A stretch of 64,000 bases of DNA from NCBI GenBank assembly GCA_023053575.1, contig JAKZAP010000013.1, positions 7,636,001 through 7,700,000 of the forward strand. Reading direction: 5' to 3'. Below the pieces are notes generated by a model. The model worked only from the letters and a program-made list of their open reading frames with translations. It did no database searches and was not told where the DNA came from. This DNA is from Branchinecta lynchi (lineage: Eukaryota > Arthropoda > Branchiopoda > Anostraca > Branchinectidae). Positions 54,601 through 58,228 of the stretch are shown here, piece after piece. Made by a program: the position numbers and the translations under genes. Within the stretch, counting starts at the first letter, position 1; the number at the start of each line of letters is the position of its first letter.

Positions 54601-54849
54601 GCAAGCCTTTCTTTCATAGCCTCCATCAATAAGCATGTTGAATCCATTGACGCCAAATAATGCCGAGTCGCCCTCTCCTCCCGGGAAGACATACAAGGTC
54701 GGATGAGTAAATCGAATGTTGCCAACGACATCTGTTGGAACTAGAGACTGGGAGATATCCGATACTGTGAGTAAGGAACTGATGAATGTGACGAACTCCT
54801 GGGTTCCGTCGGAGAGATGTGAAGCTCGGTCCGTTGGATTAAGTACAAC
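492..54849 (-). CDS. futsch: MAP1/Futsch-like microtubule-associated protein, spliced, partial at both ends
   Basis: This is a giant cytoskeletal protein of the MAP1 family, whose members bind and stabilise microtubules, chiefly in neurons and axons. Six firm exons (54849-54572, 36908-36617, 26163-24279, 22235-22002, 18665-18353, 18105-6798) plus a probable seventh (605-492) join with GT donors and AG acceptors. The phases are compatible at every junction and the joined frame has 4,808 open codons. The metallo-beta-lactamase-like N-terminal block, the basic Lys/Pro/Glu domain and an Ala-rich patch followed by acidic sequence match the family order. Drosophila Futsch exceeds 5,000 residues, so the size is normal for arthropods. 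The start codon and the extreme N-terminus should lie beyond 54849. The C-terminal light-chain domain was not found and should lie left of position 1. Family assignment is firm; the symbol rests on remembered similarity to Futsch, not on a search. Confidence 0.9.
606..953. other. intron; short shared motif only
   Basis: No gene seen. About 790-855 (ttattcacttaaatagg, then cccgatgagaatgcgttact) resembles 26545-26595, showing a small dispersed repeat in both places. Confidence 0.5.
954..1292. mobile_element. TTAA-type MITE, copy A
   Basis: Inverted-repeat element with ends GGGGTATTCTCGCCGTTCCC and CGGGGAACGGCGAGAATATG. Subterminal palindromes are built on GAGGACTCC and AAGTGGAGTCC. It has no coding capacity. 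It is the reverse orientation of the copy at 61197. The right end is followed by TTAT, a degraded form of the TTAA seen at the best copy. Confidence 0.75.
1293..1692. other. intron, nothing recognised
   Basis: AT-rich intron sequence between two MITE copies. I see no exon, RNA gene or repeat in it. Confidence 0.4.
1826..5049. mobile_element. Helitron-like non-autonomous element, full copy with long tandem array
   Basis: The 5' end is AACAAGAGCTACGAGCTC followed by ATATGGCACTTG (1844-1855). The 3' end is a perfect hairpin, arms TATGGCACTTGAG (5021-5033) and CTCAAGTGCCATA (5038-5050), preceded by GACNGAC-type repeats. The 3' arm is the inverse of the 5' motif, giving subterminal inverted repeats. 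The nested insertion site shows no target duplication beyond an ambiguous A. The interior holds ~430-bp tandem units and no protein. Absence of a duplication, a 3' hairpin and internal arrays fit Helitron/Helentron-derived elements. I cannot see the rolling-circle transposase, and the terminal dinucleotides are not the textbook ones. Confidence 0.55.
3055..4930. repeat. tandem array, ~430-bp unit, about 4.4 copies
   Basis: The landmark atccgatcacccgttc recurs at 3061, 3492, 3919, 4354 (diverged) and 4788, spacings 431, 427, 435 and 434. Units two and three are nearly identical and the last two have drifted. Each unit includes a C-homopolymer, ccaagtttcatc and tcggatccggtccgg. Short open frames here simply repeat with the unit and have no coding meaning. 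The array is interior to the Helitron-like element. Confidence 0.9.
5336..5959. other. intron, nothing recognised
   Basis: No repeat or exon seen apart from the weak microexon candidate that begins at 5960. Confidence 0.4.
5960..6010 (-). CDS. possible 51-nt microexon of futsch
   Basis: A short minus-strand segment lies between a good acceptor (cgttccccttcag) and a good donor (GCTCGG|gtaagg). It is exactly 17 codons in phase 0 on both sides (NSCVGSGRNRRSFLPAR), so it could be included between the giant exon and 605-492 without breaking frame. There is no homology I can name and the peptide is basic, unlike its neighbours. The surrounding minus frame is open for 106 codons, but an in-phase start from the giant exon is only possible at this acceptor. 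It may be a chance pairing of splice-like sites. Confidence 0.25.
6520..6690. mobile_element. Penelope-like terminal fragment with inverted arms
   Basis: Arms gaaacatttattcaaacaat (6538 onward) and its complement near 6645-6668 enclose a hammerhead-like core in minus orientation. The sequence continues with gtcagcttgggctcaaaga, also found at 39483 and 50220. There is no coding sequence. It lies about 110 bp past the giant-exon donor. Confidence 0.65.
6593..6636 (-). ncRNA. hammerhead-ribozyme-like motif, copy 1 (probably inactive)
   Basis: Minus strand: CACC, CTGACGA, a stem-loop of GGACCCTT/AAGGGCC, GAAA, TATC, GCTG. The conserved hammerhead core pieces CUGANGA and GAAA flank a stem II with one bulged A. 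Stem I pairs at only three of four positions. Penelope-like elements are known to carry such ribozymes in their terminal repeats. Confidence 0.5.
6798..18105 (-). CDS. futsch: futsch/MAP1 giant exon (3,769 codons) with 84-residue repeats
   Basis: A single exon of 11,308 nt from acceptor tgtcatttttcag to donor CCG|gtaagt. It opens LHLESEEDVRSAS and is acidic for ~250 residues. A basic patch follows (DDKLAKKAAEEEKKPPKK and SKFSFFKRSASEK), then a long Ser/Thr/Glu/Val-rich low-complexity region. The middle holds repeats with the core DSYEEIEEFDTVTGLT-KRRVLR (listed separately). Two earlier relatives of this core (EYDEIEEVDVVTG and EYEEVEEMDVSLG) precede the array. Later, a 54-residue duplication and two copies of VDRGKSLLK occur. 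Repetitive central domains are typical of Futsch, though this repeat is not one I recognise from the fly protein. The low-coordinate open frame runs into intron sequence past 6798, but the gtaagt donor is strong. The protein is likely mostly disordered. Many opposite-strand frames here are shadows. Confidence 0.92.
10751..11074 (-). repeat. coding direct duplication, 2 x 162 bp (54 aa)
   Basis: Two adjacent near-identical units in the giant exon encode AVKDENVTVQVTSETSVS, PTEKTFDVST and EGKEDI-EKSDASERVF. The 162-bp spacing is seen between caagatctagg at 10751 and caagatcaagg at 10913. A partial third relative follows (EDLDLAFTDTNITNLVTEE). The duplication is in frame. Confidence 0.85.
11680..14600 (-). 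repeat. coding tandem array, twelve ~84-aa (252-bp) repeats
   Basis: Within the giant futsch exon about twelve units repeat at a spacing of exactly 252 bp for most of the array. Landmarks such as ttgactnggctggct recur at 11934, 12186, 12438, 12690, 12942, 13194 and onward. Each unit runs DDDSYEEIEEFDTVTGLT, KRRVLRVSFTKTTTTSSE, ISQPSQDVEVEETEE, LDMTTGLPTSRQALSREE and IPTSTVQAVGASG. The middle units are almost identical; the first unit and the last (which decays after SQPSQ) are more divergent, as expected of array edges. One unit lacks three residues. No frameshift or stop is seen. This looks like recent unequal exchange under protein-level constraint. Confidence 0.95.
18106..18352 (-). other. 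short futsch intron
   Basis: 247-bp intron with gtgagt donor and tttttcag acceptor, joining phase-2 ends to restore a Leu codon. It is the only short intron in the recognised part of the gene. Confidence 0.85.
18353..18665 (-). CDS. futsch: futsch/MAP1 exon: second acidic linker
   Basis: 313 nt between the acceptor ttcaacttcag and the donor CTTCT|gtgagt. Read in the spliced phase it begins GDQEQTEAVEPETG. It continues with long runs of Glu, Asp and Ala (EEAPEDDFVVTDEADATDE, ELELDAELGEEVEVE). It ends DKVEELQDSL, with two bases left to complete a Leu codon in the next exon. The composition matches the acidic stretch of MAP1 proteins; there is no catalytic motif. A second minus-strand frame is also open here but is basic and out of phase. 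The next exon follows after a short 247-bp intron. A Helitron-like fragment lies within about 20 bp of the acceptor on the upstream side. Confidence 0.85.
18683..19917. mobile_element. Helitron-like element fragments
   Basis: Pieces of the same family as 1826-5049. A 3'-type segment at 18690-18795 (tcgtcctagcacatctggaa, then gaccgaccaattgacagacg) is followed by a 5'-type end at 18848-18880. Another diverged body runs 19250-19917 with ccaagtttca motifs, C-runs and a 3' end at tatatggcacc. All are degraded and non-coding. Confidence 0.6.
19918..20220. mobile_element. MITE with CCCGATGA/TCATCGGG ends, copy 1
   Basis: Ends CCCGATGACAAAT and ATTTTTCATCGGG are inverted repeats around a ~300-bp interior rich in gtagta motifs (tagtagtatccagtagcatc). 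The second copy is 43024-43284. It is inserted exactly at, or just after, the 3' end of a Helitron-like fragment. Confidence 0.7.
20221..22001. other. intron with shared repeat modules
   Basis: 20400-20610 resembles 63200-63395 (ttagaaatatatg-agtgatta, then ggtaagacaggtcct). 21240-21340 resembles the complement of 63045-63150. 20610-20725 is a two-copy tandem of hairpins (cggctncactgg..ccagtgagccg). 21103-21170 is a Helitron-like 5' end (cacgagctcatatggcac). I see no exon. Confidence 0.55.
22002..22235 (-). CDS. futsch: futsch/MAP1 exon: acidic linker
   Basis: 234 nt. The acceptor is ttatttccag. The first two bases complete the Asp codon begun at the end of the previous exon, giving KDGKPNSAGEEE. 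The donor is GAAG|gtattt and leaves one base. The 77 full codons are strongly acidic (EEEIVVIEEP, LPEDILDLIESEM, AKEKEEAPEG). They fit the acidic segment that follows the Ala-rich patch in MAP1B. No named domain is visible. A 440-bp foldback element starts 83 bp upstream of the acceptor. Phase agreement on both sides is the main support. Confidence 0.85.
22318..22760. mobile_element. foldback element, CACTGTCAGAAGTTTC ends
   Basis: The left arm starts CACTGTCAGAAGTTTCAAAA and the right end is its inverse (ATGAAACTTCTGACAGTG). The arms continue inward through taacactttcaagaata and cttttcacttagaaataaag. The right side carries two direct ~90-bp copies of the arm (22585-22672 and 22678-22760). 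A smaller inner hairpin surrounds aacagataacactttcg. No protein. It lies 83 bp upstream of a futsch exon acceptor. Confidence 0.8.
22761..24278. other. intron; palindromes and a decayed Penelope-like fragment
   Basis: Contains a perfect palindrome GGGGTGTC-C-GACACCCC (23451-23467) and inverted arms GGCTTCACCTTCCA (23491-23504) and TGGAAGGTGAAGCC (23551-23564). A diverged copy of the hammerhead-bearing repeat lies at 23905-23950 (gagcctgacctggaccct). Otherwise nothing recognised. Confidence 0.5.
24279..26163 (-). CDS. futsch: futsch/MAP1 exon: end of N-terminal region, basic KPE-rich domain, Ala-rich patch
   Basis: 628 codons plus one base. The acceptor is ttttcag and the donor is AAAG|gtaacg. 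The first ~150 residues finish the conserved N-terminal region (GHGSLDMYVLNPARDS, VSLCVLLIWQPADPNEK, ILLPGSTPQQKVFEGFAKLK, YPTCTAKSLQ). Next come about 430 residues dominated by Lys, Glu, Pro, Ser and Val with short motifs such as EKPKPVEKPK and VEPKKPVDK. This resembles the KKEE/KPE region of MAP1 proteins implicated in microtubule binding. The end is Ala-rich (APGAALAAAGAAAAVVG), as in MAP1B just before its acidic stretch. The opposite strand also carries a long open frame here, a by-product of the biased codons. The ORF can read past the donor into intron sequence, but the phase-1 junction to 22235 gives a clean Asp codon. Confidence 0.92.
26164..27403. other. start of the 10.4-kb intron, little recognised
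   Basis: A short dispersed repeat at 26500-26600 matches about 740-855. The rest shows no repeat, exon or RNA gene that I can support. Confidence 0.4.
27404..28315. mobile_element. monomer-array element, copy 1
   Basis: Begins with aggtttcgataggatcccaaa and ends ttttgggatcccaaaaatg after tandem acagacggacgg. In between are several diverged ~137-bp monomers carrying ttccggtttt-ggccggattcc, gaactact-gt and aatcaacttcaaataaaac. The same start, body and end occur at 41005-42535. No coding capacity. Confidence 0.7.
28316..31984. other. intron, nothing recognised
   Basis: About 3.7 kb without a recognisable exon, TE protein, RNA gene or repeat shared elsewhere in the window. There is a C-run near 30080. 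Small open frames lack any family signature. Confidence 0.4.
31985..33300. repeat. decayed Penelope-like and Helitron-like remnants
   Basis: 31990-32095 is a mutated copy of the hammerhead-bearing repeat at 40.36 kb (aaatatagctc, then cccgttttgcaccgtcaaat). 32640-33300 has scattered pieces of the 430-bp unit (aagtttcattcc, ccggatccgga, gggtcgggtcct). Strongly diverged and non-coding. Confidence 0.45.
34043..34322. mobile_element. MITE with GAGCCTCGTTTTTG ends, copy 1
   Basis: Left end GAGCCTCGTTTTTGTTGCA and right end TGCTACAAAAACGAGGCTC are inverted repeats. The interior has gcagcgcttc motifs and a cggacttg..caagtccg hairpin. It is homologous, in the opposite orientation, to 57726-57950. 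A left-end fragment is at 51446. Confidence 0.75.
34323..34939. other. intron, nothing recognised
   Basis: No exon or repeat seen. Confidence 0.4.
34940..35430. mobile_element. TA-flanked MITE, GTTGCGTTTTTG ends, long form
   Basis: 491 bp, flanked on both sides by TA (34938-34939 and 35431-35432). Ends are GTTGCGTTTTTGTTCGGCTT and the inverse AAGTCGAACAAAAACGCAAC, with further inner complementarity (ttttgcctttcc / gggaaaaggcgaaag). The TA duplication and long inverted ends fit Tc1/mariner-type non-autonomous elements. The outer 12 bases are identical to those of the shorter family at 36936. Confidence 0.75.
35431..35909. other. intron, nothing recognised
   Basis: AT-rich sequence between two MITEs; no feature seen. 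Confidence 0.4.
35910..36183. mobile_element. TTAA-type MITE, copy C
   Basis: Ends AGCGTATTCTCACCGTTCCC and GGGAAACGGAGAGAATGCGCC, flanked by TTAA (35906-35909) and TTAG (36184-36187). Same orientation as copy A and internally deleted relative to the 429-bp copy at 61197. Confidence 0.75.
36617..36908 (-). CDS. futsch: futsch/MAP1 exon: second N-terminal block
   Basis: One base plus 97 codons. The acceptor is ttcttccag and the donor is AAA|gtaagt, a strong site. The reading is LDAVVMTRLN, then GLGSLIQRK, PQIGYMFANLP, KDFDPLLIHLLDEGQ, LEPQPIFREE and MDPINLYHK. It continues into the next exon as VGHGSLDMYVLNP. These blocks align in order with MAP1B and particularly with insect Futsch, where the 'LDAVLMTRLN' wording replaces the vertebrate 'LLTHIGDDNLPG'. 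The exon ends in phase 0, matching the acceptor at 26163. A 405-bp inverted-repeat element ends 28 bp upstream of its first base, so the branch site and much of the acceptor region must be supplied by, or lie very close to, transposon DNA. Confidence 0.93.
36936..37340. mobile_element. TA-flanked MITE with GATACC/GGTATC palindromes, copy 1
   Basis: 405 bp flanked by TA. Ends are GTTGCGTTTTTGCAGATACC and the exact inverse GGTATCTGCAAAAACGCAAC. The interior is a chain of near-palindromes (gataccatggtatc, gataccacggta, ccgtggtaac). Copies 2 and 3 are at 49070 and 62040. It ends 28 bp from the first base of the futsch exon at 36908. Confidence 0.85.
37783..37958. mobile_element. small inverted-repeat element, GGCCGTATCCAGG ends
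   Basis: Ends AAGGCCGTATCCAGGGGG and ATTCCTGGATACGGGCCT are inverted, with inner G- and C-runs facing each other. About 176 bp and non-coding. The interval 37341-37782 before it holds only a loose set of accggtg motifs. Confidence 0.65.
38035..38078 (-). ncRNA. hammerhead-ribozyme-like motif, copy 2
   Basis: 44 nt on the minus strand: CAGC, CTGACGA, stem-loop of GGACCCTT/AAGAGCC, GAAA, TATC, GCTG. CAGC pairs with GCTG as a 4-bp stem I. CTGACGA and GAAA are the conserved core. Stem III would be a single A-U pair, unusually short, though very short stems III are reported for Penelope-type hammerheads. Predicted cleavage would follow the C of TATC. A second, disrupted motif lies 127 bp further (38166-38205). 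Confidence 0.55.
38563..39060 (-). pseudogene. GIY-YIG endonuclease domain of a Penelope-like element (truncated, no start codon)
   Basis: The minus strand is open for about 165 codons and ends at a TAA at 38563. It has no ATG in frame. Family landmarks appear in order: QYQRGIYSIPCDCG with the GIY motif, KRYVGRT matching the YIG element, GLAEHDQEI, SALAEHIFG, KAEIL, TIREAVEIKKN and TWNGVI near the end. Such domains cut DNA at the target site for Penelope-like retroelement insertion, and the preceding reverse transcriptase is missing. Cys residues in IPCDCG are as in other elements. The Arg usually found before the L-EH motif reads Gly here, so activity is doubtful. Divergence is moderate and there is no internal frameshift, suggesting a fairly recent loss. 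The domain identity rests on motif order. Confidence 0.82.
39481..40310. other. intron with a perfect hairpin
   Basis: Mostly featureless. A GTAA microsatellite (39884-39904) leads into a perfect 16-bp inverted repeat (GTGTATTTATAACCCA at 39903-39918, complement at 39924-39939) with a 5-base loop. Confidence 0.6.
40313..40490. mobile_element. foldback fragment of the Penelope-like terminal repeat
   Basis: Arms of about 40 bp (atttgacggtgcaaaacgga at the left, its complement at 40414-40454) enclose a hammerhead-like motif. It is followed by gtcagcttgggcc, the terminal sequence seen in the other copies. A subfamily different from the tgtttacaacgg type. Confidence 0.65.
40369..40412 (+). ncRNA. 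hammerhead-ribozyme-like motif, copy 3
   Basis: 44 nt on the plus strand: GAGC, CTGAAGA, stem-loop of GGACCCTT/AAGGGCC, GAAA, TATA, GCTC. It has the same length as the copy at 38035. Stem I is GAGC/GCTC instead of CAGC/GCTG, a compensatory change of one base pair, and the free core base N is A instead of C. This covariation supports the structure. Confidence 0.58.
41005..42535. mobile_element. monomer-array element, copy 2, with a 440-bp higher-order repeat
   Basis: Starts with aggtttcgatgggatcccaaa and ends ttttcggatcccaaaaatg, preceded by gacggacagacggac. The body consists of ~137-bp monomers. From about 41305 to 42185 a three-monomer block of 440 bp is repeated twice almost identically (for example aacaaactttccggttttgg at 41463 and 41903). 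The open frames inside repeat with the array and are not genes. Confidence 0.8.
43024..43284. mobile_element. MITE with CCCGATGA end, copy 2
   Basis: Left end CCCGATGAAAAGTTTGTAGC. The right end has lost part of the repeat (ACATTTTCGGG). The interior matches 19918-20220 (tagtagtatccaatactatc, then tagcatatagtagta). Confidence 0.7.
43285..45649. other. intron with possible LINE tails only
   Basis: 43700-43756 (agtttattattaaaagaacctgaacctga) resembles a non-LTR retrotransposon 3' tail. 45003-45075 is a (ttta)n tract joined to tttcagcttttgcc, possibly a reverse-oriented tail. A C-run lies at 44180. No exon or RNA gene recognised. Confidence 0.45.
45650..45955. repeat. dispersed repeat, copy 2 of 2
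   Basis: Matches 113-486 in the same orientation (agagctagagg, gtctacttccctcttcg, ggtagacaacca, ggaggttct..tttgttcttggta). Class unknown. Confidence 0.7.
46323..46562. repeat. tandem duplication, 2 x 120 bp
   Basis: aaagagaaagaaacatgagg and the rest of the unit recur at exactly 120 bp spacing with few mismatches. Non-coding. Confidence 0.9.
46563..48868. other. intron, nothing recognised
   Basis: About 2.3 kb with no repeat shared in the window and no exon I can support. A 92-codon minus frame at 47990-48268 has no splice or family support. Confidence 0.4.
48881..49060 (-). CDS. exon-like segment of unknown affiliation
   Basis: A minus-strand segment of about 60 codons, GC-richer than its surroundings and with protein-like composition (GSTRYLRQAILETDK, KKKHWNSLMNRLHGF, SDQPPPEKPLRDG). 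It ends at a plausible GACGGG|gtaaat donor. The acceptor (actatggtcag) lacks a pyrimidine tract because a MITE starts at 49070. It cannot be placed between the futsch exons at 54572 and 36908, which already join exactly and in a different phase. It could be an exon of a nested gene, an alternative exon, or chance. I do not recognise it. Confidence 0.22.
49070..49462. mobile_element. TA-flanked MITE with GATACC/GGTATC palindromes, copy 2
   Basis: 393 bp flanked by TA on both sides. Ends GTTGCGGTTTTGCTGATACC and ATGGTATCAGCAAAAACGCAAC share the interior palindromes with 36936-37340 in the same orientation (ggtccgaccgtggtaactgg). Confidence 0.85.
49518..49714. mobile_element. foldback MITE, TAAAGCCCCGGTCAC ends
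   Basis: Left arm TAAAGCCCCGGTCACATGCA and right arm TGCTTGTGAACGCGGCTTA are inverted. Inner complementarity continues through tgcctagcca-gcacagatgt. About 197 bp, non-coding, 55 bp from the preceding MITE. I could not define a target duplication. Confidence 0.7.
49715..52735. other. intron; two short TE fragments
   Basis: 50205-50250 is the caaagtcagcttgggctcaaag end of the Penelope-like repeat. 51446-51515 is a left-end fragment of the GAGCCTCGTTTTTG MITE. The rest shows no exon or repeat that I can name. Confidence 0.45.
52736..53415. repeat. direct duplication interrupted by a retroposon-like insertion
   Basis: The order accgcgggaataacaggc, aggtgaataacaaagcc, ggatccatctcgggggata, gatggacccggaagcaagag occurs at 52736-52960 and again at 53051-53400. 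In the second copy a ~125-bp segment (53113-53238) separates the parts. It starts atttatttatttcc and ends tgaaactgaaactgaac, resembling a LINE 3' tail. Confidence 0.75.
53416..54571. other. intron, nothing recognised
   Basis: Sequence upstream of the next futsch exon's donor. There is an inverted pair of gggcatg-cctggggca motifs (54180-54310) and no other feature. Confidence 0.4.
54572..54849 (-). CDS. futsch: futsch/MAP1 exon: metallo-beta-lactamase-like N-terminal block
   Basis: Ninety-two codons plus two bases. The exon opens after a pyrimidine-rich acceptor (ttctctcttag) with VVLNPTDR and ends at GACAG before a gttag donor. It carries the most recognisable MAP1 signature, FPGGEGDSALFGVNGFNM followed by LIDGGYERKACCWDL and RHLDR. 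This is the MAP1 N-terminal region related to the metallo-beta-lactamase fold, in which metal-binding residues are generally not kept. The spacing from QEF to FPGG equals that in vertebrate MAP1B as I recall it. The final AG completes an Arg codon with the first base of the next exon, giving HLDR-LDAVV, which is the family sequence. The intron downstream is 17.7 kb. Exons for the residues before VVLNP must lie at higher coordinates but were not recognised inside the window. Confidence 0.93.
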
Positions 54850-55605
54850 CTAAGAGAGAAGATTAGGGTAAAATACAGAGGGTTACTAGTACGAATATTG
54901 GGGCTAGTTAATGATTTAATGATAAACTGATTGCTGAATTGATCTTCACTGGTCGTTTCTCTTTCTGCAGAGGTGGCAGTAGTCCTGTCCATATTGGACA
55001 AACCAGGAAGACCCAGACGCACCACCCAAAAAGGTACGATTAACTTTGGAAACAAATTTTTACTTCTGACCACCATCGGGCTATTTTCCCTGACTTTATT
55101 AATGGGGCCGAGCTAACAAGCTCGTATCCCTGCCGGATCCCAGTGATCAAAATATATTGCCAAGAAGTATTTTAGAAATTAAAGAACCTGAACCTGAACC
55201 TCTGAAATTTCAGACCAGACTGGAACGAACACAAGGAAAAGAGTAGCTAACATTGACAATCTTCAACCCCCATAAACTCAACTGAAAGTAGTCGCGTTTT
55301 TGTCACCTATCTACCATTTGACCGTTTTTGGACCAAGGCCTTTCTCCTTTCTGCTCGGTCCTGCGGAGAAAGGAGATTGGCAACTCCGAGGGGAGTCGAC
55401 CAATAGCTGCGTTTTGCATGCCTTACAGCACGCCTGTGAGTAGCAGCTGTGCTTATTAGGTGATTTGGCAAACCTTTCCCTGTGGCCTGTCTGCTTATAA
55501 GGCGTTTTTATTCCTCAGTCCAACGGCTAAAGAACGAAATCCACAGGCTGAGGCCAAAGACCATCTTGATGCCGTTGTCCTTGGCCTTAGCCTGTGGTTC
55601 CTTTA
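54850..55605. other. intron upstream of the first recognised exon
   Basis: Contains a possible LINE 3' tail (55175-55200, attaaagaacctgaacctga) and short gcgttttt motifs near 55290, 55410 and 55502 that resemble MITE ends. No exon recognised. Confidence 0.4.
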
Positions 55606-56768
55606 AACAAGAGCTGAAAGCTCATATGGCACTTGTAAGAACAGTTAGCATGTTTGTCAGATACGGTTTGCAGTTGTCAAGACTGGATCTCTCTCCCGAT
55701 CCTCATCTCAAACAGAAAAGGGGATTGATATAGTATACCTGAAATGGTTATTCCACTCACTGAAAACTGTTCCTCCCACAACGATGATCGGATCGGGGAG
55801 GGACTATTTTTAAGCCAATCTGATGGAGTCCCTAACATGCCTGCCAATTTTCATGGTCATAGCACGGCCGGCCAAGTTTCATGGTCATAGCACATATGGA
55901 AGTACCCCAACTCGTGATCACCGAAATCGTGGAAAACCCTCTGTAACTCCCCCAACTGTGACATAATCCGGTCCTGTTTTGTCAATACTTTCTCTACGGC
56001 TTATGCTTGTTCTTTCCTCCCAAGTCCGATCCCGATCTCTCGACTGTAAGCGTTTCGCGAGATATCCGTCACCCCCCCCTCCAGCCCCCCCCCCCAGTTA
56101 TCGGATTCGTTCCAGACTTGAAATTGGTGATCTGAGACACTTGTTCTTGTTCTTTCATTCTCGTCCGATCACCCGTTCTACAGTTATGCATGTCACTAGA
56201 TCCTGCATTCCCCATCCCTCCAGTCCTCCCACTATGGCCGGATCTGGGAAGTGATTATTTCCAAGTTAATTTGGTTTTGGAGCCCCAATCTGGAACAGTA
56301 TCAAAATATAATTAGGACACAAGTAGCTTACTTTCTTGGGAAAAGCAGAACACAATCAGATAAAAGCTTAGTTTAGCATTTGTCCTGACAGCAAAATCCT
56401 TAAACTGTAGATTTTCCTCCATTCGGTTCTAAATACAAGGTTCAATAGCGCAGTGAGCTAGCGTGTCGGGCCTCCGTGAAAGAGGACGTCGGATCGATAC
56501 CACATCGGCCCATTACCCTTTTGCACCCCTTTTGCTACCCTTGTTCATAGTTTCCGGACTCTCGGATCCGGGGAAAGTCGGATCAGGGAAGTGATTATTT
56601 ATTAGCTATTCTGGTCGGGTCCCTGATATGCCTGCCAAGTTTCATCGTCCTAGCTTGTATGGAAGTGCCCGAACTAGCAAAACCTGGACCGACCGCCCGA
56701 CCGACAGACCAACGGACGAACTGAAATTGCGATCGCTATATGGCACTTGGCCGAAGGGCAAGTGCCAT
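55606..56768. mobile_element. Helitron-like non-autonomous element, short full copy
   Basis: Same ends as 1826-5049: AACAAGAGCTGAAAGCTC then ATATGGCACTTG at the left, and a 3' hairpin with arms TATGGCACTTG (56739-56749) and CAAGTGCCATA (56759-56769). The interior has two to three diverged ~430-bp-type units (ccaagtttcat, cggatctgggaagtga) instead of the long array. No coding capacity and no evident target duplication. Confidence 0.55.
56433..56510 (+). repeat. tRNA-like (SINE head) sequence
   Basis: GGTTCAATAGCGCAGTGAGC resembles a tRNA acceptor end with A box, and GGATCGATACC resembles a B box about 50 bases later. A complete cloverleaf with a matching acceptor stem is not evident, so it is better read as a tRNA-derived SINE head or tRNA pseudogene. 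It lies inside the Helitron-like element. Confidence 0.4.
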
Positions 56769-57056
56769 AAAAATGGAGGATGTTGAGCATCTGGAAATCT
56801 GGATAAAAAAAAAATGAATTTTTCAAAGTTAAATGTAAGTATTGTGAATGACTGCTGTTTGCTTGTCAACTCTCTGTATTGGGGGACTTCTTTTTTGTAT
56901 GGTAGGTCCCAGGCTTTTTGTAGCTGTATGTTGTGGTGTGTCCAGAAGAGCACACTGGGTTAGTTAGCACACTAGTTTTAAACCAGGAAGTAAGCTGTTA
57001 AGCTGTTGTTTTTTTTCAGAGTTTAAAATTTCCCGCCACTGTCCGTTTGAGCAGCT

Positions 57057-57185
57057 TATAAGGCGTTTTTGCTGTTCGAACCCACAGGCCAAAGTCTACA
57101 GCAAAAAGCGTGCGAAAACGCCTTATTAGCACACAGGCCAACTGCTACGTCTACAGTCCACAGGAATGCAAAAACGCAGCTAATC
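57057..57185. repeat. compound inverted-repeat tract with GCGTTTTTGC ends
   Basis: TTATAAGGCGTTTTTGCTG is mirrored by CAGCAAAAAGCGTGCGAAAA-CGCCTTATTA within 75 bp. A further GCAAAAACGCAGCTAA end lies at 57167. This looks like small, partly nested relatives of the GTTGCGTTTTTG elements. Confidence 0.5.
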
Positions 57186-57725
57186 TGCCCAGGAGAACGG
57201 CGCCAGACTCCTCCTTACCAGGAAACGGACCAATTAGCAGACAGGACAGAGGACTTGGAGAAAGTCCCAGTGAAGAGATTTGTCTTCGTTTGTGCCTTAT
57301 TTTATTCGTAATTTTAACTGTTTGTAAACATCAACCAGCCGTGATCTGTAATTTGTTATGTTGACGATCCGCAATTAGCAGTCATAAATGCTTTAACGAA
57401 ATAAATGAATTATTATTATATTATATGTTGTATCTTTATTGATTATTTTTCATTTGAAGTTACATCCGTAGGCTTAGTTAGTTTTTTTTTTCAAGTCCGG
57501 CCTTATCGTGCTCTGCTCTCTGCCTCACTTGACTAAATAATTTATATTGTAGACTTAGTGATAAATGAGCCTGAACCTAAACGCACTAGACTTCCTGCTT
57601 GTTTTTTTTTAGGCTTCACTATGAAATATCTCGTAAGAAGAAGAAGAAAGCTGATGAGTTAAAGATTTTCAACTGATCAACATTCAGAAATTACTAGAAT
57701 CGATTCAATCCGACCAAGAAATCCT

Positions 57726-57950
57726 GAGCCTCTTTTTTGTTGCAGTAGCGCTGCCGCATCGCTTTCACTTTCTTCTTGGTTGAAGCAGCAGCGCTGCAGC
57801 ACCTTGCAGGGAAGCACCGACTTGGTCGGTGAGCAAGTCCGTGATTCTCGAGAAGCGCTGCGGTCTTCCTTGGAAGCATTGCAGCGCAAAAGGAATCAGC
57901 CCGGAATCGGCCGAGAAGTGGAACTGCCGCATGCAACAAAAACGAGGCTC
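57726..57950. mobile_element. MITE with GAGCCTCGTTTTTG ends, copy 2
   Basis: Inverted ends GAGCCTCTTTTTTGTTGCAG and TGCAACAAAAACGAGGCTC. It is the reverse-complement counterpart of 34043-34322, slightly shorter, with the same gcagcgct interior. Confidence 0.75.
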
Positions 57951-58228
57951 TGATTGTCTATTCACACCAATTCTGCATGACTTCTTCTCATAAGGGAAAT
58001 CCAATTCCTTCGTACACCAAGCGCGCACTAGCTCACTTCCTACATGGCATTTTTTCAAGTATATATCTACTGACGTCCCTGGGATGAGCGTAATTATTTC
58101 TGATCCCCTTTTCCTCGTAAAATGTCAGGAATACAAATGAGATAGCCTTGGGAATGAATTTTCAAAATTGATGGAACTCCTCCTTCGAGAATATACAGAG
58201 AGGGATTGCCACGTCCGGAAGCCAAATT

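Noticed and set aside
56433..56510. Functional tRNA gene
   Set aside because: A and B boxes are present, but I cannot draw a matching acceptor stem and full cloverleaf.
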